Below, piece after piece: positions 25,770-34,598 of a DNA stretch of 59,223 nucleotides. The notes below the pieces were generated by a model, which was given only the letters and a program-made list of their open reading frames with translations, did no database searches and was not told where the DNA came from. Numbering within the stretch: position 1 is the stretch's first letter; the number at the start of each line of letters is the position of its first letter. This DNA is from JAPLFM01 sp964650885 (GTDB lineage: Bacteria > Bacteroidota > Ignavibacteria > Kapaibacteriales > UBA2268): positions 1 to 59,223 of the forward strand of contig CAZYXG010000010.1 of the NCBI GenBank assembly GCA_964650885.1. The letters are read 5' to 3'. Both the position numbers and the translations under genes were made by a program.

Positions 25770-26908
25770 TGGAAAACAAAAAATTATACTCTGTTGCAGC
25801 TACTTTTGATGACCCGAACAAAATAATGATTGCGGCTGATAAGGTATCTGATGCAGGATACAAAAAATATGATGTAAATACTCCATTTCCTCTTCACGGA
25901 ATGGATGATGCAATGAAATTACCACCATCAAAAATCGGTTATTTCACAATTACTTTTGGTTTGACTGGTACTTCTTTAATCTTGTTCTTTATTTGGTGGA
26001 TTACATCGGTGGATTATCCTCAAGTAATTGGTGGTAAACCTTTCTTTGGTATTCCAGCATTTATTCCAGTTACATTTGAAGCAACAGTATTATTAGCTGC
26101 TATTGGCTCTGCTTTAACATTGATAATTTACTTCTTTAAATTTCCAAACAACTCTCATCCATTGCACGATACTGAGTATATGAATGCAGTGTCATCTGAC
26201 GAATATGGAATTTACATTGAAGCTCAAGACGAGAAATTTGATTTGGAAGGTGTTAAATCACTTTTCAATAGTTTAGGTGCTAAAAAGATACATGAAATTT
26301 ATTACGAAGAAGAATTTTTAACGCAAAAATTCAGTTTGTTTGATAAAAAGTTCATAATTGGTTTGGTTGTAATTGCAATCTTTACAAGTTTTAGTGCTTA
26401 TATGCACTTAAATAAATTGCTTTATATCACTCCTTTTAATTGGATGGTGGAACAACCTAAAGTAAGTGCTCAGCAAGCTTCGACTTTCTTTGCAGATGGT
26501 TTTGGAATGAGAACACCAGCAGAAGGAACAGTAGCAAGAGGATTCATTCCTTACGCTTTTACTGGTAAACCTGAAGAAGCTGGTAAGTATTTATCTAATC
26601 CTTTGGAAGCAAACGAAAGAAATATTGACTTAGGAAAAAGAAAATATTTAACATTCTGTAGTCCTTGCCATGGCAACTATGGAAATGGTGAAAGTAGATT
26701 AAATGGTCAGTTCCCTAATGGTCCGACTTTACATTCTGATAAAATTGTAAATTGGCCTGATGGACAGTTATACCACGTAATTAGCGAAGGACAAAACGTA
26801 ATGCCTGGATATAGTAAACAAGCTACACGTGATGAAAGATGGGCAATAGTACTTTATGTACGTACACTACAAAGAGCAATGAACGCAAAGGAGAGTGATT
26901 TAAAATGA
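25769..26908 (+). CDS. actD: ActD-ActE fusion: DUF3341 membrane protein with C-terminal cytochrome c domain
   Basis: Residues 1-180 form the DUF3341/ActD domain (LYSVAATFDDPNKIM, then PFPLHGMDDAMKL) with two transmembrane helices near 57-79 and 100-123. A third helix at about 195-212 leads to a periplasmic cytochrome c domain with CSPCH at 297-301 and a probable axial methionine in NVMPGYS. In many organisms these are separate genes actD and actE; here they form one 379-residue chain. The start overlaps the actC stop by one base and the end overlaps actF as ATGA. Confidence 0.9.
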   Translation: MENKKLYSVAATFDDPNKIMIAADKVSDAGYKKYDVNTPFPLHGMDDAMKLPPSKIGYFTITFGLTGTSLILFFIWWITSVDYPQVIGGKPFFGIPAFIPVTFEATVLLAAIGSALTLIIYFFKFPNNSHPLHDTEYMNAVSSDEYGIYIEAQDEKFDLEGVKSLFNSLGAKKIHEIYYEEEFLTQKFSLFDKKFIIGLVVIAIFTSFSAYMHLNKLLYITPFNWMVEQPKVSAQQASTFFADGFGMRTPAEGTVARGFIPYAFTGKPEEAGKYLSNPLEANERNIDLGKRKYLTFCSPCHGNYGNGESRLNGQFPNGPTLHSDKIVNWPDGQLYHVISEGQNVMPGYSKQATRDERWAIVLYVRTLQRAMNAKESDLK

Positions 26909-28152
26909 GTTCACATACACCACACTACGAAATAAAAAACTTACCAGCTAATGTATCTAAATGGGGCTTCGGCTTATTAGGTGTTGGATTGGTATTAGCA
27001 GTGTTAGGTTTCACTATGGATCACAATAACTCTGTACGTTTATCTTATGCTAGTTTGATTGCTTTTATGTTTTTGATGAGTATAGGATTGGGTTCTTTAT
27101 TCTTAGTAGCATTAGAGTATATCGCAGGTGCAGTATGGTCTTTGCCATTTAGAAGAATTGCAGAAACATTATCGTTATTGGTTTTAGTAGCACCTATTTT
27201 TGCTATACCTGTTTTAATGAACATGCACCACATGTATGAATGGACTAATTTAGAAGTTGTTGCTAAAGATAATGTTTTATCTGCAAAAGCACCTTATTTG
27301 AATATAAATTTCTTCTATGCACGATTCATTGGAATTATAGCTGTGTTAGGAATATTTTATTGGGCTTTTACAAGAAACTCATTGAAACAAGATATAACTG
27401 GTGATCAAAAATTAACGAAAGCAAATGTTAGATTGTCTGCATTGTTCTTACCATTATTTGCAATTGGTTTGACTATGCTTTCAATTGACTTTATGATGTC
27501 ACTTGAGCCACATTGGTTCTCTACAATATATGGTGTTTACTATTTTGCTGGTTCATTTTGGGCTGGAATTTCAGTAATAGCTTTTATTGCTGTTAATATG
27601 AACGCTAAAGGAATGTTGGGTAGCTGGGTTAATAAGAATCACTTCTATAGCTTAGGTGGTTTTATGTTTGCTTTTACTGCATTCTGGACATACATTGCAT
27701 TTTCACAATTTATGTTGATTTGGTACGCAAATTTACCAGAAGAAACATTTTGGTTCATTCCAAGAATGTCTGGTGGTTGGTCATTAGTGTCTATATCTTT
27801 AATAGTGTTTCACTTTATTGTACCATTCTTCTTGTTGATTCAGAAAAATTCAAAAACAAATCCATCAAGATTGAAATCAGTCGCTGTTTTGATTGTTTTT
27901 GTACACATACTTGATTTATATTGGTTGACTTATCCTTCTTATAGTAAACATTTAGCACATACGGCACACGATATGACTAAATCTCAATTAGAAGCGATAA
28001 TTACAACACCTGTCTTTGGGTTTTTAGAATTAGGTTTTATCGCTTTAGCTCTTGGAGTACTTATAACAGTATTCAATATGGGTGCTAAAGGTAAAAATAT
28101 GATTCCACTTAAAGATCCAAAATTACAAAGAGCAATTGATTTTCATTTGTAA
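26905..28152 (+). CDS. actF: alternative complex III subunit F
   Basis: This 415-residue membrane protein has about ten helices and is related to ActC but shorter, as ActF is. Characteristic stretches are SIGLGSLFLVALEYIAGAVWSLPFRRIAE, MMSLEPHWFSTIYGVYYFAG and FMLIWYANLPEETFWF. It forms the second membrane core of alternative complex III and may take part in proton movement. The start ATG overlaps the stop of the ActD-ActE gene. Thirty-four bases separate it from the next cytochrome gene. Confidence 0.92.
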   Translation: MSSHTPHYEIKNLPANVSKWGFGLLGVGLVLAVLGFTMDHNNSVRLSYASLIAFMFLMSIGLGSLFLVALEYIAGAVWSLPFRRIAETLSLLVLVAPIFAIPVLMNMHHMYEWTNLEVVAKDNVLSAKAPYLNINFFYARFIGIIAVLGIFYWAFTRNSLKQDITGDQKLTKANVRLSALFLPLFAIGLTMLSIDFMMSLEPHWFSTIYGVYYFAGSFWAGISVIAFIAVNMNAKGMLGSWVNKNHFYSLGGFMFAFTAFWTYIAFSQFMLIWYANLPEETFWFIPRMSGGWSLVSISLIVFHFIVPFFLLIQKNSKTNPSRLKSVAVLIVFVHILDLYWLTYPSYSKHLAHTAHDMTKSQLEAIITTPVFGFLELGFIALALGVLITVFNMGAKGKNMIPLKDPKLQRAIDFHL

Positions 28153-28186
28153 TTAGTACATTTTTAAAAATAAACATTAAATAAAA

Positions 28187-29131
28187 ATGGAAAACAAAGA
28201 TTTAAACGAGATAAAAGAAGAAATAGACTTTGCAGCAGTTATAGCAAGTCCTATTAGAATGTTTCCACTAGCTTATGTAATATTGCTTATTTCATTTGTG
28301 ATTGGCGGTGCATTTTATATTAGCTCTATGGATTCGATGTCTGACAATAATAGCAAATTTAAAACTGCTGCAAAAAACGCTGAAATGACTGATTTGGCTA
28401 CTAAGCCAGCTGTTACTTTGGCTGGAGTTGATGTGAAGTTAGTTGGAAAACCAACTGATGAATTGTTAGCTAAAGGTGCTGATTTGTTTGTTAAAAATTG
28501 TGTTTCTTGCCATGGCGAAAAAGGCGAAGGCAATGGAGTAGCTGGTGCTGGTTTGATACCAAAACCACGTAACTTTACAATTGGAGATGCTTGGAAAAAT
28601 GGTCGTAAAATTTCAGGCATATATAAAACTTTGGAAGAAGGTATAGCTGGTGGTGGAATGGCTTCTTATAGTTATTTGCCAGTAGATGATAGATTTGCTT
28701 TAGTTCATTATGTTAGAAGTTTCAAAAAAGACGATGCTCCAGAAATTACTGAAGAAGAATTAAGCGATTTAGAATTGACTTATACTTTATCTAAAGGTAA
28801 AGATTCAAAAGCTCAAATCCCAGTTAAAAAAGCAACTGAGATTATTATAGCGGAAAACAAAGCTGGAAAAACTGCTAAAATTTCTGCAATGTTGATTAAA
28901 GTGAATTCAAGCGAATCAACATTATTCAATAAAGTTGCTAGCAATAAAGAACGTTCATTGACATATTTGATGGATAATCAAAATTGGAAATCAAGTTCTT
29001 CAGAATTTTTGAAACAAGTTTCTTCGGCATTGGCCACTAATGGCTTTAATGGTGAAGTTCTGAAATTAAACCGTAATGATGTGTCAGCTCTTCATAGCTA
29101 CTTAGTCGGTTTATATGCTTCGGCAAACTAA
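28187..29131 (+). CDS. membrane-anchored monoheme cytochrome c
   Basis: This 314-residue protein has one N-terminal transmembrane helix (about 27-45) and a periplasmic cytochrome c domain with CVSCH at 105-109, followed by GEKGEGNGVAG and GGGMASYSYLP with a candidate methionine ligand. Residues 200-314 form an additional region rich in Lys, Ser and Asn without recognised motifs. Since the ActE heme domain is already fused to ActD upstream, this is an extra cytochrome of the complex or the carrier to the oxidase. It ends one base before the Sco gene. Confidence 0.85.
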   Translation: MENKDLNEIKEEIDFAAVIASPIRMFPLAYVILLISFVIGGAFYISSMDSMSDNNSKFKTAAKNAEMTDLATKPAVTLAGVDVKLVGKPTDELLAKGADLFVKNCVSCHGEKGEGNGVAGAGLIPKPRNFTIGDAWKNGRKISGIYKTLEEGIAGGGMASYSYLPVDDRFALVHYVRSFKKDDAPEITEEELSDLELTYTLSKGKDSKAQIPVKKATEIIIAENKAGKTAKISAMLIKVNSSESTLFNKVASNKERSLTYLMDNQNWKSSSSEFLKQVSSALATNGFNGEVLKLNRNDVSALHSYLVGLYASAN

Positions 29132-29132
29132 A

Positions 29133-29969
29133 ATGAAAAAAATAATCTTATTTGTTTTATTATTCATTCCGTTATTTACAGCAATAGCTGCTGATACTAC
29201 TGGTTTGGATAAACAAATTGAAGTTGGAATTGATGATAAAAGATGTCTTGGGAAAAATATTCCCCTTGATTTGAAATTCAAAGATTCTGATGGTAACGAA
29301 GTTCTTTTAAAAAATGTAATCAAAAAACCAACTATATTTACTTTAGTTTATTTCGATTGCCCAGGTATTTGCACACCATTGCTTGAAGGTTTGATAGAAG
29401 TATTGAATCAGAAAACTATGGACTTTACTGCTGGCAAAGAATTTGACATAATCACTGTAAGTTTTGACCATAAAGAAACTCCTGAAATTGCAAAGCGATG
29501 GAAGGACAAACACTTAAAAGATTTAACAAGTCCTGTAAGTTCTGAAGGTTGGAGATTCTTAGTAGGGGATAGCGTTACAGTAAGAAAACTTACTGATGCT
29601 TTTGGTTTTAGATTTAAGAAAGATGGTGAAAGAGACTATTTGCATGGAGCTGCTTTGATTGCAGTTTCACCAAAAGGTCAAATTATTAGATATATCTATG
29701 GTACTTCATTTTTACCATTTGATATAAAAATGGCAACTGCCGAAGCCAACCGTGGCGAACCAGGACCAACTGTAGCAAAGATATTAGATTTATGCTTTAA
29801 GTACGACCCAGCTGGCAGAAAATATGTGTTAAATTTAACACGTATTGTTGGAACGGTAATGCTATTGACTATTGGTCTTTTTGCAACTTACTTATATAGA
29901 AGTGGCAAAAAGAAAGACAAAGAAAATGACTTAAAAGTCGTTAACGAACAAGAAAACAAAGAAATTTAA
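29133..29969 (+). CDS. SCO1/SenC-type copper chaperone for cytochrome oxidase
   Basis: This 278-residue protein has a signal peptide (LFVLLFIPLFTAIAA), a thioredoxin-fold SCO domain with the copper-binding CPGIC at residues 76-80 and the distal histidine in DYLHGAAL, and a C-terminal membrane helix (VMLLTIGLFATYLY). SCO proteins deliver copper to the CuA site of subunit II in the periplasm. I start at ATG 29133, one base after the previous stop; ATG 29115 lies inside the preceding gene. Its position just before the oxidase genes supports the role. Confidence 0.9.
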   Translation: MKKIILFVLLFIPLFTAIAADTTGLDKQIEVGIDDKRCLGKNIPLDLKFKDSDGNEVLLKNVIKKPTIFTLVYFDCPGICTPLLEGLIEVLNQKTMDFTAGKEFDIITVSFDHKETPEIAKRWKDKHLKDLTSPVSSEGWRFLVGDSVTVRKLTDAFGFRFKKDGERDYLHGAALIAVSPKGQIIRYIYGTSFLPFDIKMATAEANRGEPGPTVAKILDLCFKYDPAGRKYVLNLTRIVGTVMLLTIGLFATYLYRSGKKKDKENDLKVVNEQENKEI

Positions 29970-30008
29970 AAATAAAACTATCTGACTTTATCGGAGGATA
30001 ATAATATA

Positions 30009-31661
30009 ATGAGTACAAACTCCATAGGAACGGTTAATTACCTAAACGTTGATAAATCAATCTGGTCTTGGATATACACCACAGATCATAAGAGAATTGC
30101 CTTGATGTATCTTGCAGCAATGATGATGTTCTTCTTGGTAGGTGCTGGTTTAGGTTTTATAATGAGACTTGAATTGATGACTCCTGGAAAGACTGTAATT
30201 GATGCTCAAACATACAATTCTTTCTTTACACTTCACGGTGTGATAATGATTTTCTTATTTATCATTCCAGGTATTCCAGCTGTATTTGGAAACTTTTTCT
30301 TACCAATTCAAATTGGTGCGGAGGACGTTTCGTTTCCTAGACTTAACTTACTTTCTTTTTACTTATATGTAATTGGTGCTTGCTTAGCTTTGTATTCAAT
30401 ATTTTTTGGTAAAACAATTATTGATACTGGCTGGACTTTCTATGTCCCATACAGTTTGACGACTGGTTCTGATGTAATGTTGCCTCTGATTGCTGCATTT
30501 GTTCTTGGTTTCTCTTCAATTTTGACTGGTTTGAACTTCGTTACAACTATTCATAGAATGAGGGCTCCAGGTATGGACTTCTTTAAGATGCCTTTATTCT
30601 GCTGGGGACTTTATGCTACAGCTTGGATACAAGTAATTGCTACCCCAATTATTGGTATTACAATTGTATTGGTGCTTTTGGAAAGAACCGTTGGTATTGG
30701 AGTATTTGACCCTGCAAAAGGTGGAGACCCAGTTTTATTCCAACACATGTTTTGGATATACTCACATCCTGCTGTATATATTATGATTTTGCCAGCTATG
30801 GGTTTAGTGTCCGATATAATAGCAACATTTGCAAGAAGACAAATATTTGGCTATAGCGTTATGGCAATAACATCTATGTCAATTGCATTGATTGGATACT
30901 TTGTTTATGCTCACCATATGTTTACTTCTGGTATGGATGACACTGCGAAAATTATTTTCTCTTTCTTTACATTCTTAGTAGGTATCCCAACTGGTGTTAA
31001 AATCTTCAACTGGGTTGCTACAATGTATAAAGGTTCTATTGATTTAAAAACTCCTATGTTATTTGTATTAGCATTTATATTTATCTTTTCAATCGGTGGA
31101 TTGACTGGATTGGTTTTGGGTGCTTTGCAAACTGACATTCACCTACACGATACATATTTCGTAGTTGCCCATTTCCATTATGTAATGTTTGGTGGAACTG
31201 TGTTTATCTTCTTTGCAGGATTGCACTATTGGTTCCCTAAAATGTTCGGGAAAATGTACAATGAAAAAGTATCGAAAGTGGTAGTAGCTTTAATGTTTGT
31301 TGGTTTCAACACTCTATATTTCCCAATGTTTTTAATGGGTTATATGGGAATGCCTCGTAGATATTATGAATCATTACCAGAATATACCACATACCATCAA
31401 GTTTCTGCTGTTGGTTCTTGGATATTGATTTTAGGTATTTTATTGATGGTTGGAAATTTCTTAGTTGCATTAAATGGCAAAAGAATGGCTAAACAAAATG
31501 AATGGGATTCTATGACATTGGAATGGACAAATGCGGCAACGCCACCAGTTACTTTGAATTTTGATAAAATACCAACTGTTACAGCTGGTCCTTATAATTA
31601 TCCTGATTATTCAGATAGCGAAGGTAACCCTTCATTAGAAATACTTGGAGAGAAACATTAA
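30009..31661 (+). CDS. ctaD: cytochrome c oxidase subunit I, A2-type heme-copper oxidase
   Basis: This 550-residue, 12-helix catalytic subunit shows the heme and CuB ligands: FTLHGVIMIF in helix II, YSHPAVY at 251-257 in helix VI, YAHHMF in helix VII and VVAHFHYV in helix X. The YSHP sequence replaces the glutamate of GHPEVY, which defines the A2 subfamily, typical of caa3 enzymes. The enzyme reduces oxygen to water and pumps protons. A GGAG-type Shine-Dalgarno (cggagg) precedes the ATG by ten bases. It is followed by subunits III, IV and II in that order. Confidence 0.95.
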   Translation: MSTNSIGTVNYLNVDKSIWSWIYTTDHKRIALMYLAAMMMFFLVGAGLGFIMRLELMTPGKTVIDAQTYNSFFTLHGVIMIFLFIIPGIPAVFGNFFLPIQIGAEDVSFPRLNLLSFYLYVIGACLALYSIFFGKTIIDTGWTFYVPYSLTTGSDVMLPLIAAFVLGFSSILTGLNFVTTIHRMRAPGMDFFKMPLFCWGLYATAWIQVIATPIIGITIVLVLLERTVGIGVFDPAKGGDPVLFQHMFWIYSHPAVYIMILPAMGLVSDIIATFARRQIFGYSVMAITSMSIALIGYFVYAHHMFTSGMDDTAKIIFSFFTFLVGIPTGVKIFNWVATMYKGSIDLKTPMLFVLAFIFIFSIGGLTGLVLGALQTDIHLHDTYFVVAHFHYVMFGGTVFIFFAGLHYWFPKMFGKMYNEKVSKVVVALMFVGFNTLYFPMFLMGYMGMPRRYYESLPEYTTYHQVSAVGSWILILGILLMVGNFLVALNGKRMAKQNEWDSMTLEWTNAATPPVTLNFDKIPTVTAGPYNYPDYSDSEGNPSLEILGEKH

Positions 31662-31662
31662 T

Positions 31663-32313
31663 ATGAGTCACACTGCAGAACATTCTCACGACGCAAGTCA
31701 CGCTGAAGTACACGTACACAGAGACGACTTTGGTTCAAAACTTGGAATGTGGTTATTCCTTTTCACTGAGGTAATTCTATTTGGTGGTTTATTTCTTCTA
31801 TACTTTAGTTATAGAGTGAAATATTCGCACGATTTCCACGAAGGAGCAATGGAACTTGACCTTGTGAAAGGTACAATGAATACTGCAATCCTTTTGACAT
31901 CAAGTTTAACAATGGCGTTGTCTATTTTATTCCTTACAAAAGGTAATAAAAAGTGGTCATTGATTCACTTGGCTGTTACTATTCTTTGTGGTTTCGGTTT
32001 CTTGATTAATAAATATTTTGAATACGGACACAAAATTGAATTAGGAATTTACCCTTCTAAAACAAGTGGTGAATTAATGAATATGCCTGAAGGCCAACAA
32101 GTATTTTTTGGACTTTATTGGGCAATGACTGGCTTGCATTCATTCCACGTAATAGTGGGTATGATTTTACTTTCATACTTTGGTGTGCAAATAATTAAGC
32201 AAACTAAAGTAACTCAAGAAAACTATGCAAGACTTGAGAACGGTGGACTTTACTGGCACTTGGTGGATTTGATATGGATTTTCTTATTTCCATTATTCTA
32301 CCTTTTGCATTAA
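31663..32313 (+). CDS. coxC: cytochrome c oxidase subunit III
   Basis: This 216-residue membrane protein with about five helices begins with a histidine-rich tail (MSHTAEHSHDASHAEVHVH). Subunit III signatures are KLGMWLFLFTEVILFGGLF, the FFGLYWAMTGLHSFHVIVG block and the C-terminal YWHLVDLIWIFLFPLFYLL. I use ATG 31663, one base after the ctaD stop, instead of TTG 31645 inside ctaD. It stabilises the catalytic core. The length and five-helix layout match short bacterial forms. Confidence 0.92.
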   Translation: MSHTAEHSHDASHAEVHVHRDDFGSKLGMWLFLFTEVILFGGLFLLYFSYRVKYSHDFHEGAMELDLVKGTMNTAILLTSSLTMALSILFLTKGNKKWSLIHLAVTILCGFGFLINKYFEYGHKIELGIYPSKTSGELMNMPEGQQVFFGLYWAMTGLHSFHVIVGMILLSYFGVQIIKQTKVTQENYARLENGGLYWHLVDLIWIFLFPLFYLLH

Positions 32314-32349
32314 TAATCGATTATTAAACAAACACAATAGTTAATAAAA

Positions 32350-32652
32350 ATGAGTCACGGAAACGAACACGCAGAAGAGCACCACTCAGTTGGATTAGGA
32401 ACATACTCAATAGTATGGTTTGCTCTATTAGCTTTGACTGCAATTACTGTAGCTGTTGCAGGTATAAATTTAGGTGATTACACTCTTTTTATTGCAATGC
32501 TTGTAGCTTCAATAAAAGCTATGATTGTAATAAACGTGTTTATGCACGTTAAATTCGACAATGTCGTTGTGAAATGGTTTTTGGCAGTATGCGGAATAAT
32601 ATTCGCAATAATGTTCATATTCCTTGCTTTCGATGTTTTGTTAAGATATTAA
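32350..32652 (+). CDS. coxD: cytochrome c oxidase subunit IV (prokaryotic type)
   Basis: This small membrane protein of 100 residues has three predicted helices (about 17-38, 44-66, 76-98) and a histidine-rich N-terminus (HGNEHAEEHHSVGLGTY). The central AMLVASIKAMIVINVFMHVKFD is the hallmark of the caa3/prokaryotic subunit IV family. It lies between subunits III and II in the operon, with 36 and 22 bases on either side. Confidence 0.88.
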   Translation: MSHGNEHAEEHHSVGLGTYSIVWFALLALTAITVAVAGINLGDYTLFIAMLVASIKAMIVINVFMHVKFDNVVVKWFLAVCGIIFAIMFIFLAFDVLLRY

Positions 32653-32674
32653 ATTTGAATTAAGAGGAAATTAA

Positions 32675-33403
32675 ATGTTTAAGGCTGGCGCAAACTTATA
32701 TGCAAATAGTGTAGATGCTACTATGCTCTACATAATTTATATTTGTATTTTCCTGTTATTGGGAATTACTGCGACAATGATATTTTTTGTCTTTAAGTAT
32801 AGTCGTAAGAAACACCCAAGACCTCAACAGATACATGGAAATGTGACTTTGGAAGTTGCTTGGACTATAATTCCCACGATAATAGTAATTTCTATGTTCT
32901 TTGTAGGTATTGCTGATTACGGTCCATTGAGAAAAACTGCAAAGTTTGACCATAAAATTAAAGTTTTAGGTTATCAATGGGGTTGGGAATTTACTTATGA
33001 GAATGGCTATAAAACTGAAAAATTACAATCACCAGAAGGTTCTCAATATATTGGTGATACTTTGTTTATTCCAGTGGGAAAAACAACTCGTTTGGAAATT
33101 ACTTCTAATGATGTATTGCATAGTTTTTATGTACCAAGCTTTAGATTGAAAGAAGATGCTGTACCTAAAAAACAAGGTTGGATGATTTTGCAACCTGAGA
33201 CTATTGGTGTATATGATATCGCTTGTGCTGAATATTGCGGTAAAGCTCACTCAAGAATGTATGCAAGATTGGCTGTAATTTCTCAAGCTGACTTTGATGC
33301 TTACTTAGCTAAAAACGCTAAAAAGAAAGACGAAACTAAACCTGCTGATACTAAAGAAGCTGTCGCTTCTACGGAGCCAGCAACTGAAAAAAAGAGTCAC
33401 TAA
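32675..33403 (+). CDS. coxB: cytochrome c oxidase subunit II with CuA site
   Basis: This 242-residue subunit has two membrane helices (about 17-40 and 60-80) and a periplasmic cupredoxin domain. The CuA ligands are DVLHSFYVP and CAEYCGKAHSRM (about 184-195). The last 30 residues are a charged linker (KKDETKPADTKEAVASTEPA). A good Shine-Dalgarno (aagaggaa) precedes the ATG. In caa3 oxidases such a linker leads into a fused cytochrome c domain. Here the frame stops at 33401-33403 and the cytochrome c domain follows in the -1 frame, with an A AAA AAG heptamer at 33388-33394. Confidence 0.93.
   Translation: MFKAGANLYANSVDATMLYIIYICIFLLLGITATMIFFVFKYSRKKHPRPQQIHGNVTLEVAWTIIPTIIVISMFFVGIADYGPLRKTAKFDHKIKVLGYQWGWEFTYENGYKTEKLQSPEGSQYIGDTLFIPVGKTTRLEITSNDVLHSFYVPSFRLKEDAVPKKQGWMILQPETIGVYDIACAEYCGKAHSRMYARLAVISQADFDAYLAKNAKKKDETKPADTKEAVASTEPATEKKSH
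33388..33394 (+). promoter_or_regulatory. possible programmed -1 frameshift site joining CoxB to cytochrome c
   Basis: In the coxB frame the bases read gaA AAA AAG, the same X XXY YYZ heptamer used by E. coli dnaX. GGAG at 33373-33376 lies 11 nt upstream, close to the dnaX stimulator spacing. Slipping -1 continues GAG TCA CTA AAC and enters the cytochrome frame with no intervening stop. I saw no strong downstream hairpin. A sequencing or true mutation in the A7 run is the alternative. Confidence 0.5.
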
Positions 33404-33411
33404 ACCCTGAT

Positions 33412-33708
33412 TTGCTTAATAAAGCTTATCAAGTTGCACTTTTTAAGAATTGTTTCTATTGCCATAGTTTAGATGGGGCAACCAAATCTGGCCCATCATT
33501 TACTGAGTTGAAAAAAAAGCAAAGAATAGTTTTTGAAAATGGAATTGAAAAGCAAGTTGCAATTGATGAAGAATATCTAAGAAGCTCAATTGTGAATCCT
33601 GGCAAACAAGTGGTGAAAGGTTTTAAAAATTTGATGCCTGAATTGGGTAATAGATTGAATAAAGAAGAAATTGATTTGCTAATTTATTATCTAAATAGTG
33701 TCAAATAG
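33412..33708 (+). CDS. cytochrome c domain, likely the C-terminal part of caa3 subunit II
   Basis: The frame contains a class I cytochrome c domain: FKNCFYCHSLDG gives the heme site, and the end (KGFKNLMPELGNRLNKEEID) holds the axial methionine. The nominal start is TTG 33412; there is no ATG and no signal peptide, yet c-type heme attachment requires export. The frame is open back to 33388, where the coxB A7 run lies. Joined by -1 frameshift at 33388-33394 the product would be about 344 residues, the normal size of a CoxB-cytochrome c fusion. As a stand-alone gene it would make little sense. Confidence 0.75.
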   Translation: MLNKAYQVALFKNCFYCHSLDGATKSGPSFTELKKKQRIVFENGIEKQVAIDEEYLRSSIVNPGKQVVKGFKNLMPELGNRLNKEEIDLLIYYLNSVK

Positions 33709-33712
33709 TTCT

Positions 33713-34585
33713 ATGAAAATTAAGTATTACTATAAATTAGTAGCAGATTTAGCTAAAATTAGAATATCGGTATCGGTAACTTTTACTGTGTTGGTTGGAT
33801 ATATTTTAGCAAAAGGAAGAGTTGATATTGAGTCAATTTATTCTTTGATTGGGGTGTTTTTGCTGTCCTGTGGTTCGTCGGCTTTTAATCATTTCCAAGA
33901 GTGGAAATTTGATAAGTTAATGAACAGAACAAAGTTTAGACCTATTCCATCAGAAAATATGTTGCCCAATCAAGTGTTTGCATTGGCTTCTATCTTTGCT
34001 CTCTCTGGTTTATATGTGTTGCTTGTTTATACAAATATTGAAGCTTTCTTATTGGGAGTTTCTGCTTTAGTTCTTTATAATGTAATCTATACTCCAGCAA
34101 AGAGAATTACTTCTTTGGCTGTGATTCCAGGAGCTTTTATTGGCTCTATACCACCTATGGTGGGATATGCAGCAGCAGGTGGAGATTACTTAAGTATGGA
34201 AATACTTGCTCTTGCAATTTTTATCTTTATTTGGCAAATGCCTCACTTTTGGCTTTTGTTGTTGATTTATGATGAAGATTATAAAAGAGCTGATTATCCA
34301 ACTTTAACTCAGTTTTTAACTTTGGAGCAGCTGAAAAGAATTACGTATTCTTGGCTACTTGGGTTAGTGGCAAGTGGAATCTTAATTTCATATTTCGCTG
34401 CTAAAACAAACAAAATTGAATTAGTTATTATATTTTTTGTTCTTGGTTGTATTTTAGCTTATAAGACTAAATATATAACAAATTTAGACACGGACTTTAT
34501 TGGTTATAAAAAAGCATTTAAGATAGTAAATTACTATGTACTTGCAGTAATAACCATATTAACTCTAAACAGGTTGATTTTTTAA
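33713..34585 (+). CDS. ctaB: protoheme IX farnesyltransferase (heme O synthase)
   Basis: CtaB converts heme B to heme O, the precursor of heme A needed by the oxidase. The 290-residue protein has about eight membrane helices. The prenyl-diphosphate-binding motif is in FNHFQEWKFDKLMNRTKFRPIP, and the second aspartate-rich loop is YDEDYKRADYPTL. I start at ATG 33713, four bases after the preceding stop; an in-frame GTG at 33698 is less likely. The placement inside the oxidase cluster is usual. No ctaA gene is in the window. Confidence 0.93.
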   Translation: MKIKYYYKLVADLAKIRISVSVTFTVLVGYILAKGRVDIESIYSLIGVFLLSCGSSAFNHFQEWKFDKLMNRTKFRPIPSENMLPNQVFALASIFALSGLYVLLVYTNIEAFLLGVSALVLYNVIYTPAKRITSLAVIPGAFIGSIPPMVGYAAAGGDYLSMEILALAIFIFIWQMPHFWLLLLIYDEDYKRADYPTLTQFLTLEQLKRITYSWLLGLVASGILISYFAAKTNKIELVIIFFVLGCILAYKTKYITNLDTDFIGYKKAFKIVNYYVLAVITILTLNRLIF

Positions 34586-34598
34586 GTAAAGGTAAAAA

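Noticed and set aside
31645..31662. TTG start extending cytochrome oxidase subunit III into ctaD
   Set aside because: ATG 31663 directly follows the ctaD stop and begins the usual His-rich N-terminus.
33412..33414. TTG 33412 as a true start of an independent soluble cytochrome c
   Set aside because: There is no signal peptide for heme attachment in the periplasm, no ribosome-binding site, and the frame is open back into the coxB slippery run.
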